From positions 8,525,274-8,589,273 of the forward strand of contig OZ007509.1 in NCBI GenBank assembly GCA_963931865.1: a stretch of DNA of 64,000 nt, read 5' to 3'. Shown here one piece after another: positions 35,214 to 61,446 of this stretch. The notes beneath the pieces are model-generated. The model was not told the origin of the DNA and did not search any database. It saw only the letters and a program-made list of their open reading frames with translations. The stretch comes from Axinella damicornis (lineage: Eukaryota > Porifera > Demospongiae > Axinellida > Axinellidae). Position 1 is the first letter of the stretch. Every line of letters starts with the position of its first letter. The position numbers and the translations under genes were made by a program.

Positions 35214-35752
35214 TAGCCTCGTTCCCAGGCCCGAGATGGGGAAGAGAAAAGAGTCTGGTTTCCACTGTTTGCGCATGCGCTAAATCGCGGATAATTGCAC
35301 CATCTCCGTGGACGTTTGATTATGTCTGTATACTCGTGACGTCAGAGCATAGTTAGCGAATATGACTTGTGGCATGGGTTACGACAGCTCTTGATCGTGC
35401 TCTCTCCTATGCCCTCAGGTGGCAAGATGCTCCTGGAGTGAGCTAGAACAGCGACCTGCGATTAAAGAATGTTTTTTTGTGTGGCTACCGTCGCACCGAC
35501 CAGGTGGAGTCAGTGTGTTGCCAGACCCTTCTGTTTTGTAACATCGGGTAAGTGCATGTGTGGCTGGTGTAGTGTAATTGTGGTCGTGTCACCCCTCACC
35601 TCGCGGATGGAAGGACCAGAGTAGCAAATAGACTACGAAGATGTCATTTGCACCCGCCCCCTTATGAATATGTACCAATGATTAAACACATGCGCAAACA
35701 GTGGATACCAGGCCCTTTTCTTCTCCCTCTCTCGGGCCTGGGAACGAGGCTA
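35214..35752. mobile_element. Long member of the TAGCCTCGTTCCCAGGC family (539 bp)
   Basis: Inverted repeats of about 65 bases run from TAGCCTCGTTCCCAGGCCCG through CCACTGTTTGCGCATG. The flanks TATGCACT and TGTGCACT give an almost perfect 8-bp target duplication. The longer interior has no transposase but may represent an ancestral form of the shorter MITEs. Confidence 0.85.
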
Positions 35753-35967
35753 GTGTGCACTGTGAAGTCACACAATGAAGACTGAAAAGCAACGGAATCT
35801 GAGACAACCCAACAAAAGTGCTTTCGTACATTCCTGATTCACTAGATGGCATTCCAAAGAGCTCAGTATCTAACATGAGCACCCAAATGCTTTCTTAGCA
35901 GTTAGATGAATAGCTGACCAGCTGTCAACTCTTCCGAGCTCAGTTGTTCAAGTATGTTCGGTAGTGT

Positions 35968-36432
35968 TTAACCTCCCCGAACTAGAACACAGATTAGCTG
36001 AACTGAGCACTGAACCTCTGTCCAACCAATACCCGACCATGGCTCGCTGTAATCTGTCTTATTATGTAGGTCATGAATATCATTTTGCAGCCTAATTAGT
36101 ATTGTTCTGTGTGTTGGAGATCTGTCTGTGCCATTGGTACCTGTGAAGCCAACTGTAGCTAGGTTGCACTTGACACAAATGGCCCCAGGATCCTCATGGA
36201 TATCATCAAATAGCTCCAATTTTAGGTTAGCTGCTTCCCATATAGTGAGGATGTGCGTAGCCATTCCATGTTTTCCAAGTGTTCTGTTCCATTCTTTGAA
36301 ATAGTCCGGATCCCCTGCCACTCTGGTACCAGATACTGTCAGAGCTAGGTGAGGTTGGCTGGGGGATTTCCCTGGGGGTTCCCTCAATTGCCTATAGGGT
36401 CCTCCCATGCAAGAGGCCTTGAACTGTGACAT
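35968..36432 (-). CDS. Unidentified open reading frame of 154 codons
   Basis: An uninterrupted minus-strand frame with ordinary amino-acid composition (for example HILTIWEAANLKLELFDDIH and AICVKCNLATVGFTGTNGTD). It has no signal peptide or membrane span and I recognise no family. It may be an exon or part of a mobile element. Intact length in a repeat-rich region is its only support. Confidence 0.3.
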   Translation of the reverse strand: MSQFKASCMGGPYRQLREPPGKSPSQPHLALTVSGTRVAGDPDYFKEWNRTLGKHGMATHILTIWEAANLKLELFDDIHEDPGAICVKCNLATVGFTGTNGTDRSPTHRTILIRLQNDIHDLHNKTDYSEPWSGIGWTEVQCSVQLICVLVRGG

Positions 36433-36621
36433 TAGAGTATAGATAGTGATGTGGCTGGTACCTTTCCACTTTTACAGGAATTGCTTTAGCCTACATAAAC
36501 ACCCTGTGGAAGCTCAAAGCATTGGCCTTGTTGTTTATCATGTTGGTCTAATTCAATTGTCTGGTAACCAGCATTCCAGTTACACTGTGTCCATTGTGGG
36601 TTATGAAACTCCCACTGAGGC

Positions 36622-36728
36622 CACCCAACAACCTCCATGGTTACCTCCATGGTTACCTCCATGGTTACCTCCATGGTTACCTCCATGGTTACCTCCATGG
36701 TTACCTCCATGGTTACCTCCATGGTTAC
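36622..36728 (+). repeat. 12-bp minisatellite (TTACCTCCATGG)n
   Basis: Nearly nine identical copies of TTACCTCCATGG in register. Confidence 0.95.
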
Positions 36729-36793
36729 GTGTAGCTGATACTGGGTACTAGTCTAGTGTACTAGTATGTGCATGTCAGAATGTAGCTATATTG

Positions 36794-36819
36794 CCCCCCC
36801 CCCCCCCCCCCCCCCCCCC
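36794..36819 (+). repeat. Poly-C run (26)
   Basis: Uninterrupted cytosines just upstream of the duplicated block beginning GTGGCTTGGGAATAAGGACA. Confidence 0.95.
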
Positions 36820-37159
36820 ATGTGGCTTGGGAATAAGGACACACCAAAGCATCCAGACCTTAGAATGTTGTATCCTAGCACACCAAATCTGTGCCCCCAC
36901 CTCCTCCTCCCTCAATGCTGAGAACTAGCGGCTAAGGTACTACCAATGGCTACAAGCTAATGTTGAACCATCTAGTTGCTATATCCCGCACGCTATATAC
37001 TGTAACAAACCACTGCCAATAACTACCAGCTATAGCAAGTGTGTGCTTCCGTAAAATGGAACACAATTGAATGAGTATACATCACAAATTGTTAACCGTG
37101 TTTGTAGGTGAAGATGCTTTCGGCTGTGATGGGTCCCTACTTCACAAATTAGTGAGACT

Positions 37160-37800
37160 GGTGTAACTTAGTGAGGGTGAGTAACTTGCTGGTCTTGTCT
37201 GGTCTCCATTGTGATTGTGTTTCTTGTGCTGGTTGGTTTACAAGTGTTCTGTCAATGGAGAAAGCACTGCATTCTTTGAGACCCTGTGTGAAAGGAAGCC
37301 TCAACATGCGGACAAAACCCCTTAGGATCACCTTTTGTACTATACGTTACTCCATTATTTAGACTTTTGCATTTCAGCCCTATATCCTAGGCTTGTTCTG
37401 CCAGCTTTTCATTACTGTTAGCCTCGTACTTGTATGATGAACGGAGGACCTACGGACTTAATGATGTAAGAAGAATGCATCTATTGTACTGCAGGGTATA
37501 TACATAATTATAGGCAAGTTCTTTACACACACGCACATACACACATACGCACATGCACACACGTGCACACACATACGCACATGCACACACGTGCACACAC
37601 ATACACACATGCACACGTGCACACACACTCAGTGTTTGAGATTCGTGCACATTGCAAGATGATCTGGATGCTACTGAGAATGTCCATACACTGCACACCC
37701 AATAAAAGACAAGAGACATTTGGGAACCGTATCAGCTGTTGCTGTGTTGCATGTGAGTCACCCAGCAACTCAGAAGCTTTCCATGTACATGGGCAGATCA
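37160..37800 (+). repeat. Left arm of a large inverted duplication
   Basis: The arm is matched in reverse complement by about 39655-40310. Shared landmarks are GTCAATGGAGAAAGCA, AGGATCACCTTTTGTACTAT, TCTGCCAGCTTTTCATTACT, a CA-rich microsatellite and CCATGTACATGGGCAGATCA. Divergence is modest and includes small indels. Confidence 0.85.
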
Positions 37801-38109
37801 CTTTTTACTTCCAATGCTCCTCTCTGATCCTTCCCTCCCTCCTACCCACCCTCCCTCCCTCCCACCTTGGAATAGGACCGAGACTACCCTAATTTGGGGG
37901 ACAATAAGTATAAATTCAGGAGTTTTGTATCGAGAGGTTGTCCTCTTCTAGGAGAAACTGTGACCATCATCTCACCTTGTGAACACAACTGATGACAGAC
38001 TACAAGAGTAGCTTGAACACTTCATAGCTATCAGTAGACCTGAAACTTGTTTATGACTATTCACATTAGCGCGCATAATGAATTGAAGGGAACAGAAATC
38101 TGAGTTAAT

Positions 38110-38655
38110 ATCAACAAGTAGCTTCGTTCGCTTCGCTCGCTCAGCTACTTCCCCCTCGTTCACCTACCGGGAGTAATCCGGCACCGGACAGCTCTCTGTG
38201 CAGAGCTGCTGCTCCACGATTGCATCCACTTGCCCCCCGATTGCGTCCGCTTCAGCTGCTGCTCGTTGCTTGCGAATCAGCTGCTGCTCCCTGGCCCGAT
38301 TGCATCTGCTTCAACTGCTGCTCCCCGTTTGCGTCCGCTTCCAGCTGCTGCTGACCGATTGCGCCCGCTTCAGCTGCTGCTGCATGCTCGCCGCTTGCGT
38401 CCGCTTTAGCTGCTGCTCCCGATCGCGTCCGCTTCGCCTGCTGCTCCCTGATTGCGTCCGCTTCGACTGCTGCTCCCCGATTGCATGCATCCGCTTGCAG
38501 CCCCAGCTGAATGTTCTCGAACATTTTCCGCGGAGTTTGAGGTTCAGTAAATAAATCAAAGTACGAAGGTCGCGCATCACTACAGTCCAGTCCCGCCCCA
38601 CGAACATCCCACTTCCGTCACTCACAGACAGACACACACACACACAGACACACGT
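38110..38655 (+). repeat. Dispersed repeat with 30-bp minisatellite core, copy 1
   Basis: The core repeats GATTGCGTCCGCTTCAGCTG plus CTGCTCCC about ten times with variation. It is flanked by TCCGGCACCGGACAGCTCT on one side and CACTTCCGTCACTCACAGAC with CA repeats on the other. A copy in opposite orientation is at 49745-50165. Confidence 0.85.
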
Positions 38656-38747
38656 TAAAATCTTAATGCATGTATTGATATACAGTATTCCCTGTAATAC
38701 TTGTAGCAAAGATGTATAAGTGTATGCGTACCATTTGTATCGTGCTT

Positions 38748-38957
38748 TGAGTCCATTTCAGGAAGGCAGGAGCCATCCACAGACTTTGAAAGCACGGCCC
38801 TACATGCAAATACATGTGTTAGCACATTCTCCGTATAATTCATCCGTAAGCTGAAATAACACGGACCAAATGTTCGGTAAAATAATACGAAACCAGCATC
38901 ATGCAGGGCCATGGTTTCAAAGTCTGTGGATGGCTCCTGCCTTCCTGAAATGGAAAA
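38748..38957. repeat. Inverted repeat with 45-bp arms
   Basis: TCCATTTCAGGAAGGCAGGA through CAGACTTTGAAA at the left is exactly complemented at about 38913-38957. The spacer is about 115 bases. Confidence 0.9.
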
Positions 38958-38967
38958 AGCAAATAGT

Positions 38968-39082
38968 GGAGCCTCGTACCCAGACCATCTCTTTGTTGCT
39001 TGCAGTGCTAACATGGCATTAGTACTGCCCCTGTGTTAGCACTGCAAGCAACAAACGCTGGCCTGCATGGGTACTTGGCTAG
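38968..39082. mobile_element. Divergent MITE of the TAGCCTCG family
   Basis: The ends are GAGCCTCGTACCCAGACCA and TGGGTACTTGGCTA. Inner inverted repeats include TTGTTGCTTGCAGTGCTAAC and its complement. Confidence 0.65.
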
Positions 39083-39264
39083 TGTATGCACATGTGTGGA
39101 CCCAGAATCCTACCCTCCCCCCCGTGTTGCTTGGGAATGCGGACATACCAAAGCATCCAGAGTTTAGAACGTTGTATCCTATAGGGATAGCGCACACCAA
39201 ATCTATTTGCTTCTTGTCTACTGAATATAGTCAAATGAATCACAAAAGTTTACTTTGTTTGCAG

Positions 39265-39422
39265 GTTGTGAAGATGCTTTCAGATGCGATGAGTCTCCAC
39301 TTCATTGCTGCACTGCTGATGCTCTGGCACTTGTCACACAGTCTCTACTGGGAGGTGTCCACACTCTCCTCCACCACATTTTCACTCAAGGGGGCAATGT
39401 GGACGAGGGAGACTCTGGACAA
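39265..39422 (+). CDS. Possible exon, family unknown
   Basis: After TTTGTTTGCAG a plus-strand frame reads CEDAFRCDESPLHC and ALALVTQSLLGGVHTLLHHI and continues to a TAG near 39420. A shorter diverged copy follows TTTGTAG at about 37108. A Cys-rich start and a helical continuation make it plausible as a coding exon. No domain is recognised. Confidence 0.3.
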
Positions 39423-39654
39423 TAGAACCATGTACAATCTCTTTTTGAATGTCTATAGTCAAACAATCATGTCACATGTATTCGATGACATTGGTTTACA
39501 TGTGTACACAGTCAAGCACAAGTACTGTCTTCACAATGTTACTACAAGAGGACGATGCAAGTACAGGGCAGTGCTCATACTGTGTAGCCTTCACAGTCAA
39601 TCAGCCTCTCTCCAAGGCCTGAGAGGAACTAGAATGAGAGAGAAGAAGCATTGG

Positions 39655-40310
39655 AGGTGAAAGGTGATCTGCCCATGTACATGGAAAGCTGAGTTGCTGG
39701 TTGACTCATGCACATGCAACACAGCAATTGACAGATGATATGATCTGCCCATGTACATGGAAAGCTGAGTTGCTGCATGCAACACAGCAATTGACAGATG
39801 ATATGGTTCCCGAATGTCTTGTCTTTTATTGGTGTGCAGTGGACGACCCGTACTGACATGCTCAGTAGCATCCAGATCATCTTGCAATATTGATGTGCAA
39901 GTTAACCTGTGTGTGTGTGTGTGTGTTTATGTATGTGTGGGTGTATGTTGTGTGCGCACACGTACATGTGTGCGTGTGTGTAAAGAACGATGTATTATAC
40001 CCTGCATGCAGTACAATATAGATGCATTATTCTTACATCATTAAGTCCGTAGGTCCTGCGTTCATCATACTTGAGGCTAACAGTAATGAAAAGCTGGCAG
40101 AACAAGGATATAGGGCTGAAATGCAAATTAAAGTCTAAATGATGGAGTAACATAATAGTACAAAAGGTGATCCTAAGGGGTTTTGTCTGCACGTTCAGGC
40201 TTCCTTTCACACAGGGTCTCAAAGGATGCACTGCTTTCTCCATTGACAGAACACCTGTAAACCAACCTGAGCACAAGCTAGAAATGCAATCACAATAGAG
40301 GACCAGACTA
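39655..40310 (-). repeat. Right arm of the large inverted duplication
   Basis: Reverse complement of 37160-37800. It contains an extra local tandem duplication of about 75 bases (GATCTGCCCATGTACATGGA at 39665 and 39741). Confidence 0.85.
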
Positions 40311-40442
40311 GACAAGCATAGGGAGTCAACCACCCAGTGGTCTCCCTGAGTCTTCCTGCAATAATTAATGGAGACTAGATGGTCTAGACACATGCTAGGA
40401 AGTCACGATCACCCACCCAGCCGTGTCACAGAGCCTACCTCC

Positions 40443-57870
<17,428 letters not shown>

Positions 57871-57975
57871 GATGTCCTCTCAAAACCGTTAGGGCCGAGC
57901 GTGCCGAGTGATCGTCAGTACTCCATGCAACAGCAAGAGCTGAGGGTCACGTTTGCGGAGATATACGGACTGTAA

Positions 57976-58193
57976 GGTAACGGAGGGGGTTTCCGGACAG
58001 TCTTTTGATTCCGGACACGCACTTCATGCCTCTCGCATTCGCTCCGTTAGCAGTTCTTCCGAATTATGGTAAGTGCGCATGCATACCCTACCTTCGAACT
58101 TTCCAACGCTGTGAGGTTGTTAGCTTCTAGAGAGCGAAAGCTGGGGCCGTGTCCGGAAACCCCTTACTGTCCGGAAACCCCCTCCGTTACCCT
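57976..58193. mobile_element. MITE, GTAACGGAGGGGGTTTCCGG ends
   Basis: Inverted ends GTAACGGAGGGGGTTTCCGG with ACAG and their complement near 58169-58193. An extra inner copy of GTCCGGAAACCCC is present at the right. TA-containing flanks suggest a Tc1/mariner-like family. Confidence 0.82.
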
Positions 58194-58398
58194 ACACGTC
58201 AGAGCCCCGCCCATAAGTATTACCGGGTTTCCCCGCACATCATATCAGCATGCATTGCATGCACATGATTTATAGCAGTGCCTGCTGCAGTGTGTTGAGG
58301 CGAGTTTGTTGGCACCGTGCTACATCTCTGTCCGTTGCTGTGCGAGCAAGAAGATACCACAAAAGGTTTTTGAAAAGTGACTGTGTGCGTGTGCGTAA

Positions 58399-58441
58399 TC
58401 TGGATCCCAGACCTGATCCGGGTTGTGGTCTGGGATCCAGA
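58399..58441. repeat. Palindrome TCTGGATCCCAGACC...
   Basis: Arms of 16-18 bases (TCTGGATCCCAGACC and GGTCTGGGATCCAGA) around a short loop. Confidence 0.9.
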
Positions 58442-58737
58442 CTATCATAGACTCGGTAGAGTGGATACGACGTACTACGCGCAATAATAATTATAATTAT
58501 GCTAATACAAAAAAATCTCTCCAAATCTCAGAAACGGTACACTTATAAGCCTTTATAACCACATACCGTTCATCTTCGAGTGTTTTCATGACCAACAAGA
58601 CTCCCCGCGTCGCAAAAACCCGTCGCGAAAGTAGCTATCACACCAGGCACTCGAAAAAACGGGCAAATTGTTTTTCTTTCTTTCTTCTTTCTTTCTTCTT
58701 CAGACAACTTAGCTCAACGTTACCTCAATCTGTCACG

Positions 58738-58812
58738 ATGGTTTTCGCACGAAACAGCAGAATTTTCAACCGAGCAGTGCAACGACCCATCACTTTTTCG
58801 CTACCTCCACAG
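58738..58812 (+). CDS. Candidate leader exon (mitochondrial-presequence-like)
   Basis: The ATG opens MVFARNSRIFNRAVQRPITF followed by SLPPQ and CAG|GTGGCT. The peptide is Arg-rich and lacks acidic residues, like a mitochondrial import signal. It could be exon 1 of the FAHD2-like gene whose next exon is at 60578, but the phases do not obviously match. The link is a guess. Confidence 0.35.
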
Positions 58813-58861
58813 GTGGCTGCTGCTGCCCACTCAATAACTATGGCTACTTGTTTACAGTTGA

Positions 58862-59011
58862 CTTGAGATGCCCGTGCCTGATTCTTCAGCCAATGCTGGA
58901 AGTGTAATACCTGAGTAATATTGTCCATATACCAAGGCAAGGACACCTACTGCCCAGGTGCCTGTGAGGTCACTGACTTCTGCAGCAAACTTCAGCTCAA
59001 ACGTGCTCCTG
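58862..59011 (-). CDS. Unidentified minus-strand exon-like segment
   Basis: After TTTTTTTGGCAG a frame reads STFELKFAAEVSDLTGTWAV and GVLALVYGQYYS, with a possible donor ACTCAG|GTATTA near 58914. It looks like a folded-domain fragment, but I cannot assign a family. It lies next to a large hairpin. Confidence 0.4.
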
Positions 59012-59049
59012 CTGCCAAAAAAATTACATAAACAAGTAATAAAAAAATA

Positions 59050-59293
59050 TTTGAAAATGTAGCAGGATGTAGGGTTACCAGAACAGCAAAACGTAAGGAA
59101 ACAAGAGGGATGACCGAACATAACAGTGAAGTATACAATCACCCCTACATATCTTTTTCATTGTACATGTGTATAATTATGGAAAAAGATCTCTATAGGG
59201 GTGGTTGTATACTTCACTGTTATGTTCGGTCATCCCTCTTGTTTCCTTACTTTTTGCCGTTCTGGTATCCCTACATCCTGCTACATTTTCAAA
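59050..59293. mobile_element. Foldback element, arms about 110 bp
   Basis: TTGAAAATGTAGCAGGATGT at the left through AGTGAAGTATACAA is complemented by the right arm ending CATCCTGCTACATTTTCAA. The spacer is about 40 bases. A few mismatches only. Confidence 0.92.
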
Positions 59294-59816
59294 TGTTGTT
59301 TTATTACTTGTACTAGAGTGTGTTGGATCTGGTGCAGTGTGGTGGTGTGGTGAAGCTTGTCTCGTGCCCAGACCTCAGCAAGGAGAAAGAGGGGCCATCC
59401 TCCTCCTGGGAATTAAACTAGCTAGTGAAGCATAGGGCCATACCAAATTATGTTGCTCTAGCCGGCGCCAGATGACCTTTCCAATAGGTGATAATCACGG
59501 ATCACTAATTACCATGGTAACCAAACCATGCCAGCGCCAACAGTAATGAATGCACACAAGAATCAGGATCTTGGAGACAGGGCTTTCACTAATAGTTCAC
59601 CAAAAGAATTCTCCCATTTGCACTGCCAGTTTCTGCACAACTCAGGGGTCTTTTTTACCAAAACGCTGAGCTAGGCTGCCATTCTTTTTCTCGGCATGGC
59701 TGACTTACATTTGCTCATGCCTAATAGATTACGTAATGAAAATCATGCTTGCCAAAATTCGGGACTGAGCAACATAACATTAAATTGTTATGGCCTATAG
59801 TTTGCACCTTATGCCC

Positions 59817-59952
59817 GAGTGGGCTTGATAGCACTGCCTATGCTATTGCCGAGTGGGCTTGATAGCACTGCCTATGCTATTGCCGAGTGGGCTTGATAGC
59901 ACTGCCTATGCTATTGCCGAGTGGGCTTGATAGCACTGCCTATGCTATTGCT
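59817..59952 (+). repeat. 34-bp tandem repeat, four copies
   Basis: Exact repeats of GAGTGGGCTTGATAGCACTG followed by CCTATGCTATTGCC at 59817, 59851, 59885 and 59919. Confidence 0.97.
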
Positions 59953-60321
59953 GATGGGGCTTTCCTGCATGCAATCAATCACCAACTGTGTTGGTGGATG
60001 ACTGGCATGAACTGTACAGGCAGCGTATTTGCAGCTCATTTGCAAACACATCGGCTGAGCGACATTACCCATGCTGTGGTTGCTTGAATGTACTTGCAGG
60101 AACAAGAAATTATGAACATGCATCCTAAAAATGGTCACTGATGGGGTCAACCCCACATGCTGCAGTCGGCCTCATGAGGATGCCAAGGAGCCTTAGAAAT
60201 GTGCACTACCACCACTTTATTCATGTGCACTCACCTTTGATATCGTACGTATGATCTATGACCCCAGTCCCACTGTATAGGCCTATTACCATTCTAGCTA
60301 AAACACTGGATACTTAGCCTC

Positions 60322-60540
60322 TTGGGCTAGGTAGGACATGGTTGCATGCCTTGAGCTCATTCACGCACAGAACAACACCGCTTTCGCCGTAGTAGAGTCT
60401 TTGAGCCCGACCACGGTTGACACGGATATTGAAATGGCTGGGGTCATCGCTGTCATATCGCAAGAGAATTAGCCTTTTCTGAGACGGGCGGGACCAGGCC
60501 TTGAATCTTGATTGATGTATGATCCCTCTTTGTGTCAAGA
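60322..60540 (-). CDS. Unidentified minus-strand open segment
   Basis: One frame reads SRFKAWSRPSQKRLILLRYD, SDDPSHFNIRVNRGRAQRLY and YGESGVVLCVNELKACNH. Composition is protein-like, but no family or clear splice sites are recognised. Confidence 0.3.
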
Positions 60541-60577
60541 CAATATTAAATTGATGATGTGTGTATTCCCTCCAAAG

Positions 60578-60754
60578 AGCTATGGATGCAAATCTAAGGC
60601 TAGCGCAGTTTGAGGCTGGTGGTCTGCAGCGAGTGGGAGTGGAGGAGACAAGTGGGGGGAGAGTGGTGGATGTGACCAGTGTTGACCCTGCCATCCCGGC
60701 TGATATGAGGAGCTTCTTGGAGCAATGGGAGACCAACACTGCACTGGCTGTCAG
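60578..60754 (+). CDS. FAHD2-like (fumarylacetoacetate hydrolase domain) N-terminal exon
   Basis: After TTCCCTCCAAAG a plus-strand frame reads AMDANLRLAQFEAGGLQRVG, VEETSGGRVVDVTSVDPAIP and ADMRSFLEQWETNTALAV, ending CTGTCAG|GTGTGT. The order LRLxQF, then VG-E, then VVDVxxxDPxxPxxMxxFLE is that of the N-terminal segment of FAHD2A/B proteins, putative mitochondrial hydrolases of the fumarylacetoacetase superfamily. The catalytic FAH domain would lie in exons beyond the window. A retrotransposon has inserted right after this exon. A degraded copy of its 3' end occurs at 60904-60975. Confidence 0.7.
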
Positions 60755-60764
60755 GTGTGTGTGT

Positions 60765-60846
<82 letters not shown>
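60755..60846 (+). repeat. (TG)n microsatellite
   Basis: TG repeat starting at the donor of the FAHD2-like exon, passing into GCGC and GCGT repeats to about 60890. Confidence 0.96.
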
Positions 60847-60853
<7 letters not shown>

Positions 60854-60903
60854 CGTGCGTGCGTGCGTGCGTGCGTGCGTGGGTGGGTGTGGTGGGTGCA
60901 TGT

Positions 60904-60975
60904 TATCAGGGTGGATGCTGTGATGCCAGCTGACAAGGAGCTTCCTAGAGCCAACACTGCAGTGGCTGTCAGGTG
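60904..60975 (+). pseudogene. Degraded duplicate of the FAHD2-like exon end
   Basis: GGTGGATGCTGTGATGCCAG to GTGGCTGTCAGGTGTGCGTG matches 60680-60764 with deletions and no full frame. Together with the two TG tracts it indicates a local tandem duplication of exon end plus intron start. Confidence 0.75.
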
Positions 60976-61041
60976 TGCGTGTGGGGGGAGGGAGGAGGAA
61001 AGAGGGTAGTGGATGTTAATTAGCAGTGTCAATCATGTGGA

Positions 61042-61208
61042 TGTAACAAGGTGACATTTATAGTATTGTGAACTCTGACTGATATCCATGCCATGATTGT
61101 ATTCATGAGTTGTACTCTGGAATGTATATTATCTCTGCACATGCGCAAAAGAAGAGTTGTTGCCAAAAGAGAACGATAACACGCGTTGGCTTGCACCCGT
61201 CGTTTACA
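61042..61208 (+). repeat. Probable 5' LTR of a Ty3/gypsy retrotransposon
   Basis: The start TGTAACAAGG and end TTTACA fit the TG...CA rule, and a primer-binding site follows two bases on. The length (about 167 bp) is short but within the family range. The 3' LTR lies outside, so the left border is provisional. Confidence 0.55.
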
Positions 61209-61209
61209 G

Positions 61210-61230
61210 TGGAGGTCCCGCCGAGACCCG
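61210..61230 (+). other. Primer-binding site, probably tRNA-Gln
   Basis: TGGAGGTCCCGCCGAGAC is complementary to a tRNA 3' end reading ...CTCGGCGGGACCTCCA, which resembles animal tRNA-Gln (known cytosolic forms end CTCGGTGGGACCT plus CCA). Confidence 0.7.
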
Positions 61231-61446
61231 AGTTGATCGAGGTCTGGAGAGGGTGCAAGCCCAACTGAAGTTGTCTAGTCGCTCCAAGAACGACTCCTTT
61301 TTGAATTTGTGACGCTGGCGGCCGAGCAGTTGAACTGTCAAAGTGTGGCAAGTACCTGGGGGAAACGGTCCAGTCGGATACGGCTAGAGGGCCTGTGAGT
61401 GGATACCTCAGGAAGAGCGGAGGCCACCTACGTCGTCAGGGAAGTC

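Larger units (their letters stand above)
57871..58737. promoter_or_regulatory. Putative divergent promoter between MVP and a FAHD2-like leader exon
   Basis: The interval separates the MVP ATG (minus) from a candidate ATG at 58738 (plus). It has CpG dinucleotides at above the local rate but no evident TATA box. A MITE (57976-58193) and a short palindrome (58399-58441) are inserted in it. The promoter role is inferred from position only. Confidence 0.4.

Noticed and set aside
36446..36751. Frames with WLPPWLPP and EVTMEVTM repeats
   Set aside because: Both are the 12-bp TTACCTCCATGG minisatellite.
38198..38709. Cys/Ser-rich and Ala/Glu-rich frames up to 132 codons
   Set aside because: Translations of the 30-bp GCTTCAGCTGCTGCTCC minisatellite; the same repeat occurs inverted at 49745-50165.
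39067..39660. 197-codon open frame
   Set aside because: The frame changes its character along its length and crosses the duplicated block; only 39265-39422, in another frame, looked exon-like.
59817..59952. 34-bp repeats considered as a CRISPR-like array
   Set aside because: The copies are head to tail without spacers; a simple tandem repeat.
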